DNA from: Sipunculus nudus
Lineage: Eukaryota > Annelida > Sipuncula > Golfingiida > Sipunculidae
Assembly: GCA_026874595.1 (NCBI GenBank)
Contig: CM049307.1
Coordinates: forward strand, 31,731,862 to 31,795,861
Length of the DNA stretch: 64,000 nucleotides
Direction: 5' to 3'
The position numbers and the translations under genes were made by a program. This document shows, in pieces, positions 1 through 12,470 of the stretch. The notes below the pieces were generated by a model. That model did not search any database and had not been told where the DNA came from. It saw only the letters and a program-made list of their open reading frames with translations. Within the stretch, counting starts at the first letter, position 1. Each line of letters begins with the position of its first letter.

Positions 1-250
1 GTTTTGATATTAGTGGGTCTTGAAGTGTAACAATTGGTTTTAAATGGAAAACAGAGGTTTTTCCTTAATAATTCGAAGGAACGAAGTCCTAGTCGGTTTG
101 GTAGGAGATTTTGGGGACATCTAAGGTATGTTGAATTTCAGATTCATAGGACCTACAGATTCAAGACGTGCCAGTTTAACAGACAGACGGACAGCCGACA
201 GAAAATGACCACAACTATAGCTCAGACGACTTATTGTCAGCTGAGCCAAA
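1..250 (+). repeat. Dispersed repeat, family A, 3' part only
   Basis: The window opens inside a dispersed repeat. The same text recurs, diverged, at 14120-14260 and 14770-15077: a 'gttttgatatta..gtc' start, a 'cgaaggaacgaagtccta' block, then GACGG-type tracts. It ends in a palindrome at about 219-246 (AGCTCAG..GAC-TTATT-GTC..CTGAGC) followed by A-rich sequence. The 121-residue ORF across it is not credited as a gene, because the repeat copies are not open in the same frame. The class is not known to me; the hairpin plus A-tail suggests a SINE or Helitron-like 3' end. Confidence 0.6.
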
Positions 251-1980
251 AAAAATCAGAAAAAAATGTTGAGAAAATATTATCAAAATTGTTAGATAAA
301 ACTGTGTCAAGAAGTTTCAGCCATATGACCATATACACTTATTGTGGACAAGCTGAAGGAATAACACATGCAGTGATGTCAATAAAGTATGTAGTTTAAA
401 ACTGTCATCCTTTGGTCAGATTCTGACACATTCAACTTATCAAAATACTTGTTCTTCATGTTTAAGGATTGGCTCAGCCTATAACTTAGTTTCACAAGGT
501 TTCCATGAATGTGCTAGATGAGCTAACATAGCAGTCTTGAATAAGATGTTTTGGGAGATAAACATTTAATAATTAAAGTATTAACCACTGAAAAAGTACA
601 AGGAAAAATTATTTTTTATAATTGCATGCCTCTAAAATGCAGTGGAAAAAAGTGGCACTGAAAAATCTAAACTCTGACAAGGTTTCCTATAAACACTGTT
701 GTATCATGGAGGCTCTAATTATACCTCCATGGTTGTATCTATTTTCCGATGTTTGCCTTAATATAAGCAAGATCCTGAGTTCCCCAAGAGTATTCATATC
801 AAGTAAATGCAGGGTTAATTCATCAAGTATTACACCCGGCACAGCCTATCACCTAATATTACCTGGTTTTGCCTGAACTGAATCCTGGTACCTTTGACCA
901 GCTGCAAAGGTGAAATAATGGATAATTTCTCATTCCATATCTGGAACATTCATTTTTTAACATATAAAACATAACATACTATTAATTATGATCAAGTCTA
1001 AGCATATACCAGTAATAATTAAGCAAATATACTGATATATATATATATTGACTGTTTTAATTCTAGTTTTAATTACTGCTTGAAAACTCTTCATTGAAGA
1101 AAAATATAAGTTTTAACTATTGTTGACTGATGGGAACCTTGTGTATTTGACCTAATGATTCATTAGGGTGGGTATCAAGTATGAAATGACAAGTTTTTGG
1201 AAGTTTTAATCTTACTTACAACAGAAACTGAAATTGAATATTTGGATAAGGTTTTGGATAATTCTTGGAAAAAAATAAAGCTAAAACTGGAAGTAGTAGG
1301 AGAGCAGGGTATTAATCAAACATTGCTTTGTACACAGATACCCAGAAAAAGTGTGAAACAGATCCTCAACTATACCACAAGTATACCAATATACAGCTCC
1401 AAAACAAAGACAGCCCCTAAAACAAGTCAACATCCCGGGTAGTCAGCCAGATAAAGAAAATCTTAGTTCTGCAGGAAGTTTGATAACTGCATGGTAACTA
1501 AAATACATCATAGTGATCCAGATTACTCCAAAATATAATGCTATGTTCCTTACTTATTACCCTCATCCCTAAAAATTTCATGCTAATATATTTTTTTAGG
1601 TTAAACTACTAACATAAAAAGCATATAACTAACCAATGGTGAATCATGGTACCTCCTCAACAGGCAGATTTTTAAAAAGAGGAGTTTACATGGTCAGTTC
1701 TCAAGTGGTGAACAGTATAAATAGAAATCTGAAACATACTGCAACACTGCTGAAATAGAAATATTACTACTTGTACATCCACATAGCACACCTCTGAGAA
1801 CCTAGCCCAACTTTAAAAATATCAAGATCAGTAAAGAATTGAGCTAAAGCACCAAATACATAACAGGTAGGGGCCAATGATCCACAAAAAATACAATATA
1901 GAACCTTTTTTTAAATCAATTTCTGTTTTCACCGCAAGCATAATAATCAGATAATACAAACAGAAACTAAGGCAGCCTGA
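251..1980. other. No gene recognised
   Basis: AT-rich sequence with short chance ORFs (622-876 and 1197-1442 on plus) that show no domain, no codon-level conservation signal visible by eye and no paired splice sites. Nothing further can be supported. Confidence 0.5.
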
Positions 1981-2601
1981 TCAGCCTCCAAGCATCTGGT
2001 TGCCATGTGGAGGAGGAACAGGAGGACAATTGCTGATGGTATACCAGCCTGACCAAGTATCTTAACCAGAAAAACCTGTCACTGTGACACCAATACTGGA
2101 GAAAAGTATGTATCATTAGTCTTTTTTGGCTGCACAGGTACTAAACCTTGTACATATATGTTATGCCTGTAGTCAAGGATCATTGACAAATCCTGCACAT
2201 AGTTCTGCTTTATTTCAAAGGATTAAAAGACTGATGTTCCCACAAAGTTTGGAGATACAAAGAAGGGCTTGATCCATCAGGTTGTAAGATACTGTGGCCT
2301 GAGCATATAACCCAGGGTTTACATGTTCCTGTGTGACCTCAGGAGGGGCAAAAAAAGATGTACATGTAAACATTTGGACAATTAATAATTCAGTTGTCTT
2401 GGTCTGAATTCATTCATGTAAACAGGAGGGACTGAAGGACCATTGATAGACTTAACTGTTAGTATAGGTATGAAATATTCCAAGTGCTTGAAAGCCCGGA
2501 AGATACAAGTCTGTGATGGATTATGGACACTGAATGAAACAGACAATCCAACATCCAGCATAAATCAAGACAGTTTGTTAAAAGCTCAATGCCACAAGGA
2601 C

Positions 2602-2781
2602 CTGAAAGTTTGTCATAACCTCCTAGAGTTTCTGGAACCCCTGGACCTGTGTATCCACCCGTGTTTGTAGGGTAAGAGCCAACTGGTCTGATCTCTACGT
2701 CCTGCCTTGTATTACTCGAAAATCGGCTTTCACTTTCAGCTCTTGTTTCTGGCTGATTCCGATAGGCAAAACCTGTATAGC
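2602..2781 (-). CDS. Possible exon of a Pro/Gly/Tyr-rich protein, unknown
   Basis: Reading the minus strand, a TTGTAG acceptor precedes an open stretch with low-complexity but protein-like composition: GYTGFAYRNQPETRAESES, then RPVGSYPTNTGGYTGPG, ending near a weak CAG/GTCC donor. It is hydrophilic and rich in Gly, Tyr, Thr and Pro, like a disordered tail. Just downstream on the same strand are two more short stretches of similar flavour in other frames: about 2405-2460 (NGPSVPPVYMNEFRPRQ) and about 2285-2350 (PPEVTQEHVNPGLYAQATV). I do not recognise a family. These could be exons of one gene, a decayed gene, or chance ORFs; the composition argument is weak and no transcript evidence exists here. 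Confidence 0.28.
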
Positions 2782-2806
2782 CTACAAGATATAATGGTAT
2801 CAACAC

Positions 2807-3825
2807 TTACAGCATTGTCAAAAGATTTTTAATGAAAGATCCTTTTGACTAATTATTAATAATGCAAAATATTTTTTTTTTGTAATTAGCATTTTCATTC
2901 ATGCAATTTCAATCTCCAATGGTTCTGTAATATGTTACTAATAAATTATGATTTTTTTTTCAATTAGTTAGATAACACAAGTTTTCAGAAAGTGTGTAGA
3001 AAAATGGCTTTTTAAATATTTACACAAATAATACAGATTTTCTAAAACATCAAACTGATGCTACCTGCAGAAAAATGTCTTTTTATTGAAAGGATACTGA
3101 TTAAAACACTTGTTTTAAGATGCTTTTAAACTTTCTCAAACTTATCTGAGATATAACATCAATACTTTATGGTCCACAGTTTTTTAACAACAGTGACAAA
3201 AAGATAGTTAGAAGTGTTATCCAACACCATTGCCTTTTTCCCACACCCTATGCTCATCAAAGTAATGTGAGTAAGGGTCATCTCACTGTATAAAGGATTT
3301 TTTCATTATTTAGCCATATCCAGCCCCAGTGTTAAATGTTAGTGGGGAGTTATTAGTAACAGATGGTTTATCTCAGCAGTAATTACAAAGGTAGCAGATA
3401 ACTATATCTGAGTCTAGGGGACTGCCCATACATATTCAAGGTATACACGGAATATCTGCTATCTGTCAATTACTGGTTCATTTATGTACCTAATATCAAG
3501 TATGACCTCTGATTCATCAATATTAACTGTATTACACTGAGTTGCCTTAGAGGTCAAATCAAACATTTTCAGAAATAATCATCACAGAAAATGACCTCTT
3601 TAAAAAAAATCCTACCTTTCTGTGAATGGTATGATAAGTCAAAGAAAGAAAATTAAGAAATGACAATCCTGATGGACCACACAAGTCTCATCTACAGATG
3701 AATCCTACAGTCTTAGCTATAACCTCAAGTCTGAGGTACCAGCAATACAATTTGTCTTCAGTTCCACCTCACAAGAAGTGTGTATACCTGATTATGGAGT
3801 CAGATCACTGTAAGGTGTAACTTAC
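2807..3825. other. No gene recognised
   Basis: AT-rich non-coding sequence without long ORFs or recognisable repeats. Confidence 0.5.
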
Positions 3826-4030
3826 ACTGTAAGTGGTTAGTGTGTTTGACTATACAGTTAGGTCACGGGGAAATAAGGGTTCAAGTCAGCCAGGAGCAGG
3901 TATCAGCCCATGCTGGACCATCAGTTAAGAGTCCTTAAATAATCCCTGAAGAGCCAAGCTATCTGATATTCTTCAGCCACTTAACGTATTATGACCTATG
4001 ATGTCTAGCTGTTTCACTCTCTGACCATGT
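3826..4030 (+). repeat. tRNA-derived SINE-like element
   Basis: The stretch GTAAGTGGTTAGTGTG at 3829 resembles a pol III A box with the D arm. It is followed at 3878-3887 by GGTTCAAGTC, a B-box-like T arm, at about tRNA spacing. The body is tRNA-like in order (D arm, 'GACTATACAG' anticodon region, T arm), but no acceptor stem closes, so this is a tRNA-derived SINE head and not a tRNA gene. The 3' end is set only roughly, as no A-tail or target duplication was found. Confidence 0.45.
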
Positions 4031-6900
4031 ACTTACATATGTGGTATTATATCCAAATATAACATTTAATAAACAAAGAAGAGCTTTGCGATCATGGTTA
4101 ATATGTACATTCTGACTTGCCCTGTAGTATAAGTATCTTCTTTACCTTCCAACTGCATCTTACTAGCAGTAGGAAGTGCTTTTACTTCATTTACAATATC
4201 CTAGTCCAAGAAGATGCTGTTCAGCTCATAGCTGACATAAAACCACACACCACCCTTAGTCTAGTTAGACCATAGTGAAGTCCATGTCCACCTATTTTGT
4301 AAAATCAAGTTCCATGATAGCTGTTTTAAAGTGAATGTTAAATACCACAGAATAAGCATATATCCAGTAATATAAGTGGATGTATTTAACCCTTGTACAG
4401 AGAACCCATGGGTGAGTAACTTTACATAAGAGTAAGCCAACAGCCTACTGTGATTCCTTCACATCAGCCTGAGGATTTATATACATGTACAGACATGAAG
4501 AAAAAAAGTAGAAACAAAGTCACAAAAGAGAACAAAGAGATGAAAAGCGACACTATAACAGCAGCAGTTACACAATCAGATGCTAAGCCAACGGCTGAAA
4601 ACATTAATACAAGTGACATCCCAAAGCCATATACTAGAGTGTATGTGACATGTGATTGATATATGAGTTATAAATTAAACCCACATCAATGTGATAATAA
4701 GGAATTAATAATCAGCACAGATTTCATTCATGATGCCTGTAATAATATTCTGTTGTGTTAGAACTGATACTATGGTCTGCTTTTTGTTCATGAGGGTTTC
4801 GAATTTGCGATATTGGCAAAAGATGAACACAGGTGAACAGACATGTATACTGTAGCCTCATTGGCATGTAATAGTTATACACATTAATGATTATCTATGC
4901 TTGAAATGCAGCATGGCAAAATCTGATATTATTACTGTAATATAAACAAATCTTGGATATAATGAAAGACTGATATTATAAGTAAAATAAGAAATCTTTC
5001 ACATTATCTACCTATGATGAACAAGAATTTCCACTTATTTCACTGAGTCCTACACAATTATTTTAATCTAGCGATTATGAAGCATACCACAGTATATAAT
5101 GAGAAATAGATTATACTTTTTTTTCATGATTGTGGTATATCATCCCACTCCAAAATATCCATGTCCAGGGTGACCTGCTGATCAATGATGCTGGTCTTCC
5201 ATCCACTAAAATCTGTTTTTATCTTAGATCTCCTTCAATGTAATAACTTATAGCATAATAAAATCTGGCATGGTTTGATGGCAAGCCTAGTGATAGCAGT
5301 CCACTGAAAAGCTTGAATCCAGCATTAAACATCACACACAGACATCCATACATGTACGTTACCTGGTTGCTCTTCATCATTCTTTTGTTCAGCAGCACCT
5401 GGAAATTAGACAATGCACACCTGAATAACATTAGCTATTAATAAGGGTCAATCCCTATTCAATGTGAATATTTGCAATCCATGGAATACACTATATACAG
5501 TTTTACTGAGAAGAAAACAAAAAACATTTAAAATTATATTTACACTGTTTTTCAGTTTGGGTCATTTGAAGCTGGTAGTGCAATAGTTTTATGAAAATAT
5601 AGTAATTGCTCATAAAATTAATTCAATTCATGAAGCAATAAGATTCAGAATTTTCAAAAGGGCAGGAGCTGAATATTATATGATTCATTACTCCCAAAAG
5701 GGCATGAGCTGGAAAATAATACTACAGGTGATACTTATGATACTGTTTACATACATATATGAAAAAACTGATACTAAATATTATTCACCAATGTAACATA
5801 TATCTTGATTTTGTGCAGGCAGGATTTCTGTTACCTGTGTCTGAATAGCTTGTAACTGTTCACCTCATATTTACCACTAATAGTCCACACACAGATACTT
5901 AGTCTTCACTTTAGCACACTTAACAATATCAATACTACAGGAAAATTACATTTCATCTGTTAAGACCATTATTTAAGAATAAGAAGCAATGGCTGGAGGA
6001 AGACACTGGGGCTGCCACACCCTAAACAGTGGTAACTGATAAATTTACAGCAGGATCAGGGCTTCATTTTATCATGACTTCATAAAATCTGTGAAAAAAA
6101 TTTCCTTTGGATGAATGGTCATTTAAACTGCATTTACACAGACTTTTAAACATTTAAACTTCCTTGACTCCATGTAACCTTGGTAGGTTCAACATCTTGC
6201 CCCACTATCATTTATTTTATATTTATATTTAAGTAAGATTTGTTGCATGTGACTGGATATAACTGAACAAGACAATTACATTTCCAGTTCATCACCTCTG
6301 TAGTGTTGCTAAATACAAACAGAACATACAAGATCAATACCAACATACATCTGTCAGCACTGACAAGTTCTGCTGGAGTCCACTTGACAGAGCTGCAGAC
6401 AAGTGGCCTGGTTTTAGATCTAGTTTTGGGCATTTAGGAAGAACAGATGTGTACAGCTTCCATATACATGTACAGGACCAGAGGTACCACCAATAGTTAT
6501 GTTAAGATCTACAATCTGATGTCTACATACTAGGCCAGCAGGGCATTGTTTCAACTCTGTATGAGATCAAATTTGGCCATAGACTGTTGTAATAGTAGTG
6601 TATAAAATTTTTTGTATAGTCCATATGATTATAACATGTCTGTTACACTGGCTGACAGACCAGATGATTGGCAGATTTATGTATTAGTGTTTATGGTATA
6701 TGAATACCAGCAGCTAGCAAAAGAAACCCACAATTACAGGGTATATGATGTCCATATGTGTTATGTGTTTTCCTCACATAGTCTTCCAGACACAGCCTGA
6801 CACACAGAAAGGTTTTTTTTTAATAAGAGAGGGTAAAAGCTGACTGACAAGCTGGTTGGTGTTGTTTTAGCTAAGCAGACTAAGCTAGCTGAGGTAAATC
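4031..6900. other. No gene recognised
   Basis: Long AT-rich interval with only short ORFs. Candidate pieces at 5365-5400 and 6212-6433 (minus) were examined and not accepted. The block near 6840-6900 contains imperfect 'agctaagcagactaagctagctga' palindromic text related to the hairpin ends of the dispersed repeats. Confidence 0.45.
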
Positions 6901-6904
6901 AGTT

Positions 6905-7990
6905 TGCTGAAGTTTGTATCTAAAACTAGGGACCCAAGGGTCTCAATGCTCAGCTGTATTTGTGTATAAGGATTTTTTAAAGAAATTTTTAAGAATATCG
7001 GTACAGTGACCTTAGCCAATGACCTTGTGACCCAAATATCTAAAACTTATTATCCTTGAACTTGCAGCATTTAGATTATTGTCCATTCACCTTGACCTCT
7101 GACTAGGTAACCTCGAATCTACAGATTTCTACCACTTTGGGCAAGTAAGCAATGTGTGAAAGATGGAAAGTTTAGGATGAAAAGTTTGATATACAGTGAA
7201 TCTGCAATCATTTTAAAGATGTGACTTCTGTGCCCTTCACCTTTGACCTATAGACCCTGAAAATCAAAATGTTTTTTACTTAAGTGGTGGGTCATTAAAT
7301 TTGAAGCCAAAGCAGAATTATCCTCCATAAACTAATTTGTGAATGGATGGGCCCTGTTAGCTTGGCCTTTGACGCTATGACCACAAATTGAAAAGAATCT
7401 TCCCCTGTTGGCATGTGAGTAATATCTTTAAGATGGAAGGTTTGTGATGAAAAGTTTGGCTTGAAATGCATACACATTCCTTTTAAAGAAACGGGTCCTG
7501 TGACCTTGAACTTTGACCTTTGGACCCCTAAATCGACAGTGTTCTTACTTTAGTGGTGAGCCATATATAAGTAAAGTTTGAAACAAATGTGTCAAACTAA
7601 ACTGGAATTATAATCTGGAAACTTATTTGTGAACAGATGGCCCCTGTGACCTTGATCTTTGAACTTGTTACCCCAAGTTCATTTTTGCTCTCGCCATACT
7701 GGAAAGTCAGCTTAACTAGCAAGATGGAAAGTTTGGGATGGAAAGCTTGGCTTAAAATGCAGCCATAATATTTTCAAATAAGCGAGTCTTGTGACCTTGA
7801 CCTCATGACCCAAAAAATATATAGGTTATTTCTTTAGTGGTGGGCCATATGTAAGTCATGTTTAAAATTCATATGTCAATCCAACCTGGAGTTATCATCT
7901 TGAAACAAATATGTCTGGATGGACAGATGGACAGACAGACAGATGAACAGCTAGACAGACAGGGTGATTTCTATAGGATAACCACTTGTG
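6905..7990 (+). repeat. Composite dispersed repeat with quasi-tandem 'gtgaccttgacctttgacc' units
   Basis: Starts with 'gggacccaagggtc..gctcagctgt', a head shared with copies at about 12430 and 16425, and ends in GACAGACGGAC-type tracts and 'tttctatagg'. Inside, diverged units recur about every 272-289 bp, near 7229, 7501 and 7790. Each has 'gtgaccttga..ttgacc', a block with 'gtggtgggccat' and a block with 'agatggaa..tttgggatgaaa'. At 7792-7803 two TGACCT half-sites lie head to tail with no spacer. Confidence 0.6.
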
Positions 7991-8104
7991 ATCAATAAAC
8001 ACTCCAGGTTTTGGGACACTAGATGGAATCAGAGCTGAGATATTTACATGATTGTTGTCATTTTACAGTAAAAAAAAAACTTTTTCATAATAGTAAGAAT
8101 AAAT

Positions 8105-8280
8105 ACAGGTGGCGACACAACCTTTCAGGAACTGACAAAACTAGTCATGGTCAATATTCAAGGCAAGACTCATGACAATCAATGATTCTAGGGTCAATTG
8201 TTACAATTTGTGCCCTGCTGCCAGACGACCAGATGGACCATGGACAAAGCGCCATACCTATACCTCAGTTGACTCACAGT
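8105..8280 (+). repeat. Dispersed repeat, family C fragment
   Basis: Contains 'ggtggcgacacaacctttcaggaactga..' followed by 'gggtcaattgttacaatttgtgccctg', text that recurs at 16620-17120 and 51100-51440. Only a fragment without the hairpin 3' end is present here. Confidence 0.5.
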
Positions 8281-8658
8281 CATAAGAGCTAAAAATGTGC
8301 ATATCTGACCATCTAAGTTAAACAACACATGAAGTTATACCATAACAGAATAACCAGGGAAACCTTCCATCAGTCAGTCATCTTTTTGTGAGCATAATGT
8401 TATATCAACAGTTACATCTGAAGATGCACAGACCTGACAAAACATGACTTTTATAGGTTATGACTTTGCAAAGGTGAGCGCTAGACTAGAGGTGTATACA
8501 TGTGTAAATTAATACAGGCAGAAAAAGGCTTCACTGCTTTTCACATAGAGAATCCATTTTTAAGTTATGTTTCCATGTACATGTATATGCATTTGTGCTT
8601 AAATGCATGAAAAAAGCTGTTTCCATACAGGCATATGCATATATGCATAACTGGTAAA

Positions 8659-8659
<1 letters not shown>

Positions 8660-8701
<42 letters not shown>
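8660..8701. repeat. (AT)n microsatellite
   Basis: About 20 uninterrupted AT dinucleotides. Confidence 0.98.
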
Positions 8702-8702
<1 letters not shown>

Positions 8703-8884
8703 CTACAATGAATCTAGCAGGACTCCATTAAAAAAAAGCTCTTGAACATCATTAAGCATTAAACATAATCAAAACTATTTGTTTGAATTATAAGTGACCT
8801 TGTTTAAAACTTCAGACTGAAAATGCAGTAAAATATAACTAAAGACACTAGTAGAATTTGTCAACAAGGGTGCTTTTATAAGTC

Positions 8885-9250
8885 TTTTCAAAATCTGAAT
8901 CCTGTGACCTTGACACTGAGACCTAAAAATCAATAGGGTTCTTCCCTATTAGTAGGTGAGCTAAATAAATAAGATGGAAGGTTTGGGATGAAATGATTGA
9001 CTTCAAATGTATTCAGAAGCTTGTTAAATAAGACAGTCCTATGACCTAGACGTCAAAATAAATAGTGTTCTTTACATATTCTAAAGAAATGGACCTGTGA
9101 CCCTGACCTTTGACCTTGTGAATTCTAAATCTAAAGATGGAAGGTTTGCATTAAAATATGTTAATTGAAAAAAAATAGGGTTCACAAATATCCTAAATTT
9201 GCCCTGATTTCACCTTGAAGTTCCAGGTCAAGGTACCTTAATTGTAGCAA
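8885..9250 (+). repeat. Second copy of the 'gtgaccttgacc' repeat
   Basis: Shares unit text with 6905-7990 ('tgaccttgacact..caatagggttcttcc', 'agatggaaggtttgggatgaaa'). At 9104-9116 it contains TGACCT-T-TGACCT, a perfect direct repeat of the nuclear-receptor half-site with a one-base spacer (DR1). Confidence 0.55.
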
Positions 9251-10050
9251 TTATGACACTGAAAAAGTTCAAGGTCATCAGTTTTTAAATCTAATAGTAA
9301 CCAGCCTTGAACTTACATCATCTTTATTTATATAACAATCCATCCACCCAGAATTGTTCAAAATAATAACCATTCTTATATTGAATGTCAAAAACTGAAT
9401 TTAAAAGGTCTCATACTATGTTTCATAAATGAATGAATGAGCAAAATATAAAGGAAACCTGTTAATTAGTTTTTCCTTCAGTCAGCTGAGCTAGAAATCA
9501 TTAAAATGAGTACTGAGGGGTATTTTATATAAAATCATTATTTCCTGTGACTTTTTTCCCTAAACAAACCTAAAAAGTCTTTATTCCTACCTTGGTTTGT
9601 ACTTTTTTCCCTGGACTTTTTTCAAACCGAAATTGTGACTGAATTTCCTGTGACTTTTTTTTACTACAGGTAAAATCAATAATATATGTACCTTATTCCT
9701 TTCAATATAAGAATAATATTTCCATTACATTTTACTCAAACTGGAAAAAATTAAAATTTACTACTCCAAGTTAACCAAATGAAGAGACATTTTTAAGCAT
9801 GGAATGGATATTATTCTGATTTTCACAGGGAACAATAGGCAATGATGTGATATATGCAGCTGAAAATGTGATATCCCAAGATATGTAAAGGAATGGATAG
9901 AACTTGATATCTGATTTCAAGCCTTGACAAATTAGAAATTGGCACAAACCATTTGTGGGTTATGCAAAGTCCAATTAGCATAACCAATTAAACTTGCGTA
10001 ACCCATGATATTTAATTCTTATCTTAAAAAGGTTAAGTTTAAGCCTATAT
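9251..10050. other. No gene recognised
   Basis: Non-coding. A short 'gtcagctgagct' remnant of a repeat 3' end lies near 9480. Confidence 0.5.
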
Positions 10051-10052
10051 AT

Positions 10053-10058
10053 CTATAT

Positions 10059-10141
<83 letters not shown>
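10053..10141. repeat. (TA)n(GA)n compound microsatellite
   Basis: About 48 bp of TA followed directly by about 40 bp of GA. It lies just 5' of the Helitron-like element body and may belong to it, since bivalve pearl elements commonly carry a microsatellite near one end. Confidence 0.95.
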
Positions 10142-10147
<6 letters not shown>

Positions 10148-10179
10148 ATTTAGAATAATGGGATAATTTATATTATTAA

Positions 10180-11404
10180 TAATATTTGTATACAGTTTCT
10201 GTATTCACCATTGAGTTAATTGTATCCGCCAAAAGAGAGTTTTGCGGATGCTATGTATTCAGCCCACTGCCGCCGCTGCGGCCGCCGCGTAGGTGTCCGG
10301 AGAACTTCTCCGTAACTGCTGGGCGGAATTTTACAAAACCAGGGATTATGTTCGGGTCAAATGTGAACTGCTGCGCCCCGACTTTGTTTTGAACTCTGAC
10401 CTTTCCTCTGCGCTCTGCGTCCTTTTGAGCGTCTGTTTCCACACATAAACCTACATATCTTGGGAACTGTTTGACTGATCAGGAAAATTTTTTTGCACAA
10501 ATGTAGCCCTTGAAGAGCTTTATAACATGCACAAAAAATGATGGCGCCACCTGCAACCATGTTTGCACAGTGTCCATCTGTTCGTCTGCCTCGGGTTAAA
10601 ATCACCCATATCTCTGCAGTGGTTTGACTAATTCACCTGAAATTCGGCGTGCGTTTACATCCTGGATAGCTTTTCTGATTTTATGACAGGTGGCACCACC
10701 TACATTCACGTTTATGCTGCAGACATCCAAGCTCATATCTCGGGAACCGTTTGACCGATTGGGCCAAAATTTTGCATGTGTATAGATCTCACATAGCTCT
10801 TTATCATACGCAAAACTGGTGGCGCCAACTGCAGCCATTTTTGCACAGCTCCCGTCTGTTTGTCTGCCATGGGATAATATCACTCATATCTCAGCAGTGG
10901 TTTGACATATCTGCCTAAAATTTTGCAGGTTTATACATCCCCGACAGCTCTCTTGATTTGATGACAGTTGGCGCCACCTACATTCTAGTTTATGCAGCAG
11001 ACATCCAAGCTCATATCTCTGTAACCGTTTGACCGATTGGGCAACCGTTTTGCATGAGTATAGTTCTCACATAGCTCTTTATCATACGCAAATCTGGTGT
11101 CGCCACCTGCAACCATTTTTGCACAGCGTCCACCTGTTTGTCTGCCACAGGCAAAAATCACTCATATACATGTAGTGGTTTGACTTATCTGCCTTAAATT
11201 TTGCATATGTATACAACTTGGACGACTTTCTGGATTTTGTGGTAGGTGGCGCAACCTACATACACAATTTTGCTGCAGACATCCATGCTAATATGCAACA
11301 CTTCACTCTATTTCCCCTTGCCACTCAATCCATGCCTCACTTCACCCGTTCCACTCTGATTTAGGCCGATACACGTAGTCACTTGTGGACTACCTGTATT
11401 CTAG
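10180..11404 (+). mobile_element. Non-autonomous Helitron-like (pearl-type) element with three tandem core repeats
   Basis: The right end shows Helitron 3' structure: a hairpin GTAGTC..GACTAC (11375-11393), then CTAG at 11401-11404 followed by T. The body holds three tandem units of about 279 bp, best seen at the phrase 'cacctgcaaccat.tttgcacag' near 10546, 10826 and 11104, each also with 'cagtggtttgac' and 'ctgcagacatcca'. A second, inverted copy of the same 3' end lies at 50641-50900. A GC-rich segment (10260-10330) marks the left part. The 5' TC terminus is not located; the microsatellite at 10053 may lie inside the element. It encodes no Rep-helicase. This layout fits what is known of pearl elements; the assignment is inferred from structure. 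Confidence 0.65.
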
Positions 11405-12429
11405 TTTACTCTTGGTTTTGACATCTTGCCATTTTCAATGAACTTTGGCCCCATGTTATGGCAGCAATAACATATCAAACATCTGTTAACATCATTAGGA
11501 AAAATAAATTCTCTCTGAAAATCATTCTTTTTATAATGGCCATCTGAAAAATTTTAAAATGCTTTTGCAGTTTAAATAACTGAACTGTATACAATTAATA
11601 TTATCCAGAGAATATTAAATAAAACTGAATTACAAACCATGAATCATCACACCTGTAAACTAATTTTAAACCAGCATCAGGTTTTTTTTTGCACCTGTCA
11701 TCTTGACAAAAGCTTCCATAATCTTTGACTGAACCTGCCAGTTGCCAATGATTGCATTAACATCACTACGAGTATTGGACCAGAGATTCCGTATGCAAAT
11801 ACATAATTTGATAACCTCAGCCAACATTTGCCAAAGGGTTGTCATTTGACCAAGATGTTCCGAGTGGCAAATGCAGCTGTGTGGACTGGTTATGGCATTC
11901 TGGTCACTGTCAAGCTGCAACAATATTTGTTCTAACATTTAGAATGCTTTTAGTCTAGGGCCTTAAACCAAAGAAACACAATTACACACAGATTTATTTA
12001 AGCCTAATTGTTAGGGGAGTCTGAATTATTTACAAATTTTCAAGACAGTCTGACTTTGGAAATCCTCTTTTGCAGCGCCATCTATTAATGTAAAAAAAAA
12101 ATGTTCTGGCACAAGAGGATTCACGGTACCATGAGCTGTTACCAATTTATAATAATTAAAGCTGAGCCATATTCTACATATTGGATATGATTGCGATTGT
12201 CCATGTTAGGGTGAAACTGATCAAGATTAAAGAGAGGATTGGTTTGCAGTGACTCTGCACTCGGATCTAACTAGTATTTTTATTTTTACTGTGGTAAGCA
12301 TGAATGAAAATCTGTTCGTGACAATTTCATTTTGCGTAACCCATATGATTGTTGGCAAAATTAGGCTAGGCCTGGATTTCTGTGAGGATAAGGTCTTGTT
12401 GTACTGTCTGGCAAATTTGGTGAGAAGAG
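11405..12429. other. No gene recognised
   Basis: Non-coding; the 90-residue minus ORF at 11666-11938 has no recognisable features. Confidence 0.45.
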
Positions 12430-12470
12430 GCAAACAAGGGACCCATGGGTCACGGGGCTCAGCTGTTATA
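12430..12470 (+). repeat. Truncated head of a dispersed repeat
   Basis: 'acaagggacccatgggtcac..ggctcagctgt' matches the heads at 6905 and 16425, with no following body. It lies inside a 142-residue chance ORF (12249-12677), which is one reason that ORF is not called. Confidence 0.45.

Noticed and set aside
5365-5400. 36-nt minus-strand micro-exon (TTTCCAG ... CAACCAG/GTAACG) coding an acidic stretch
   Set aside because: Good splice-like borders, but too short and without a gene context to be accepted.
6212-6433. Minus ORF with a hydrophobic stretch
   Set aside because: No splice context or family; hydrophobicity alone is not evidence in AT-rich DNA.
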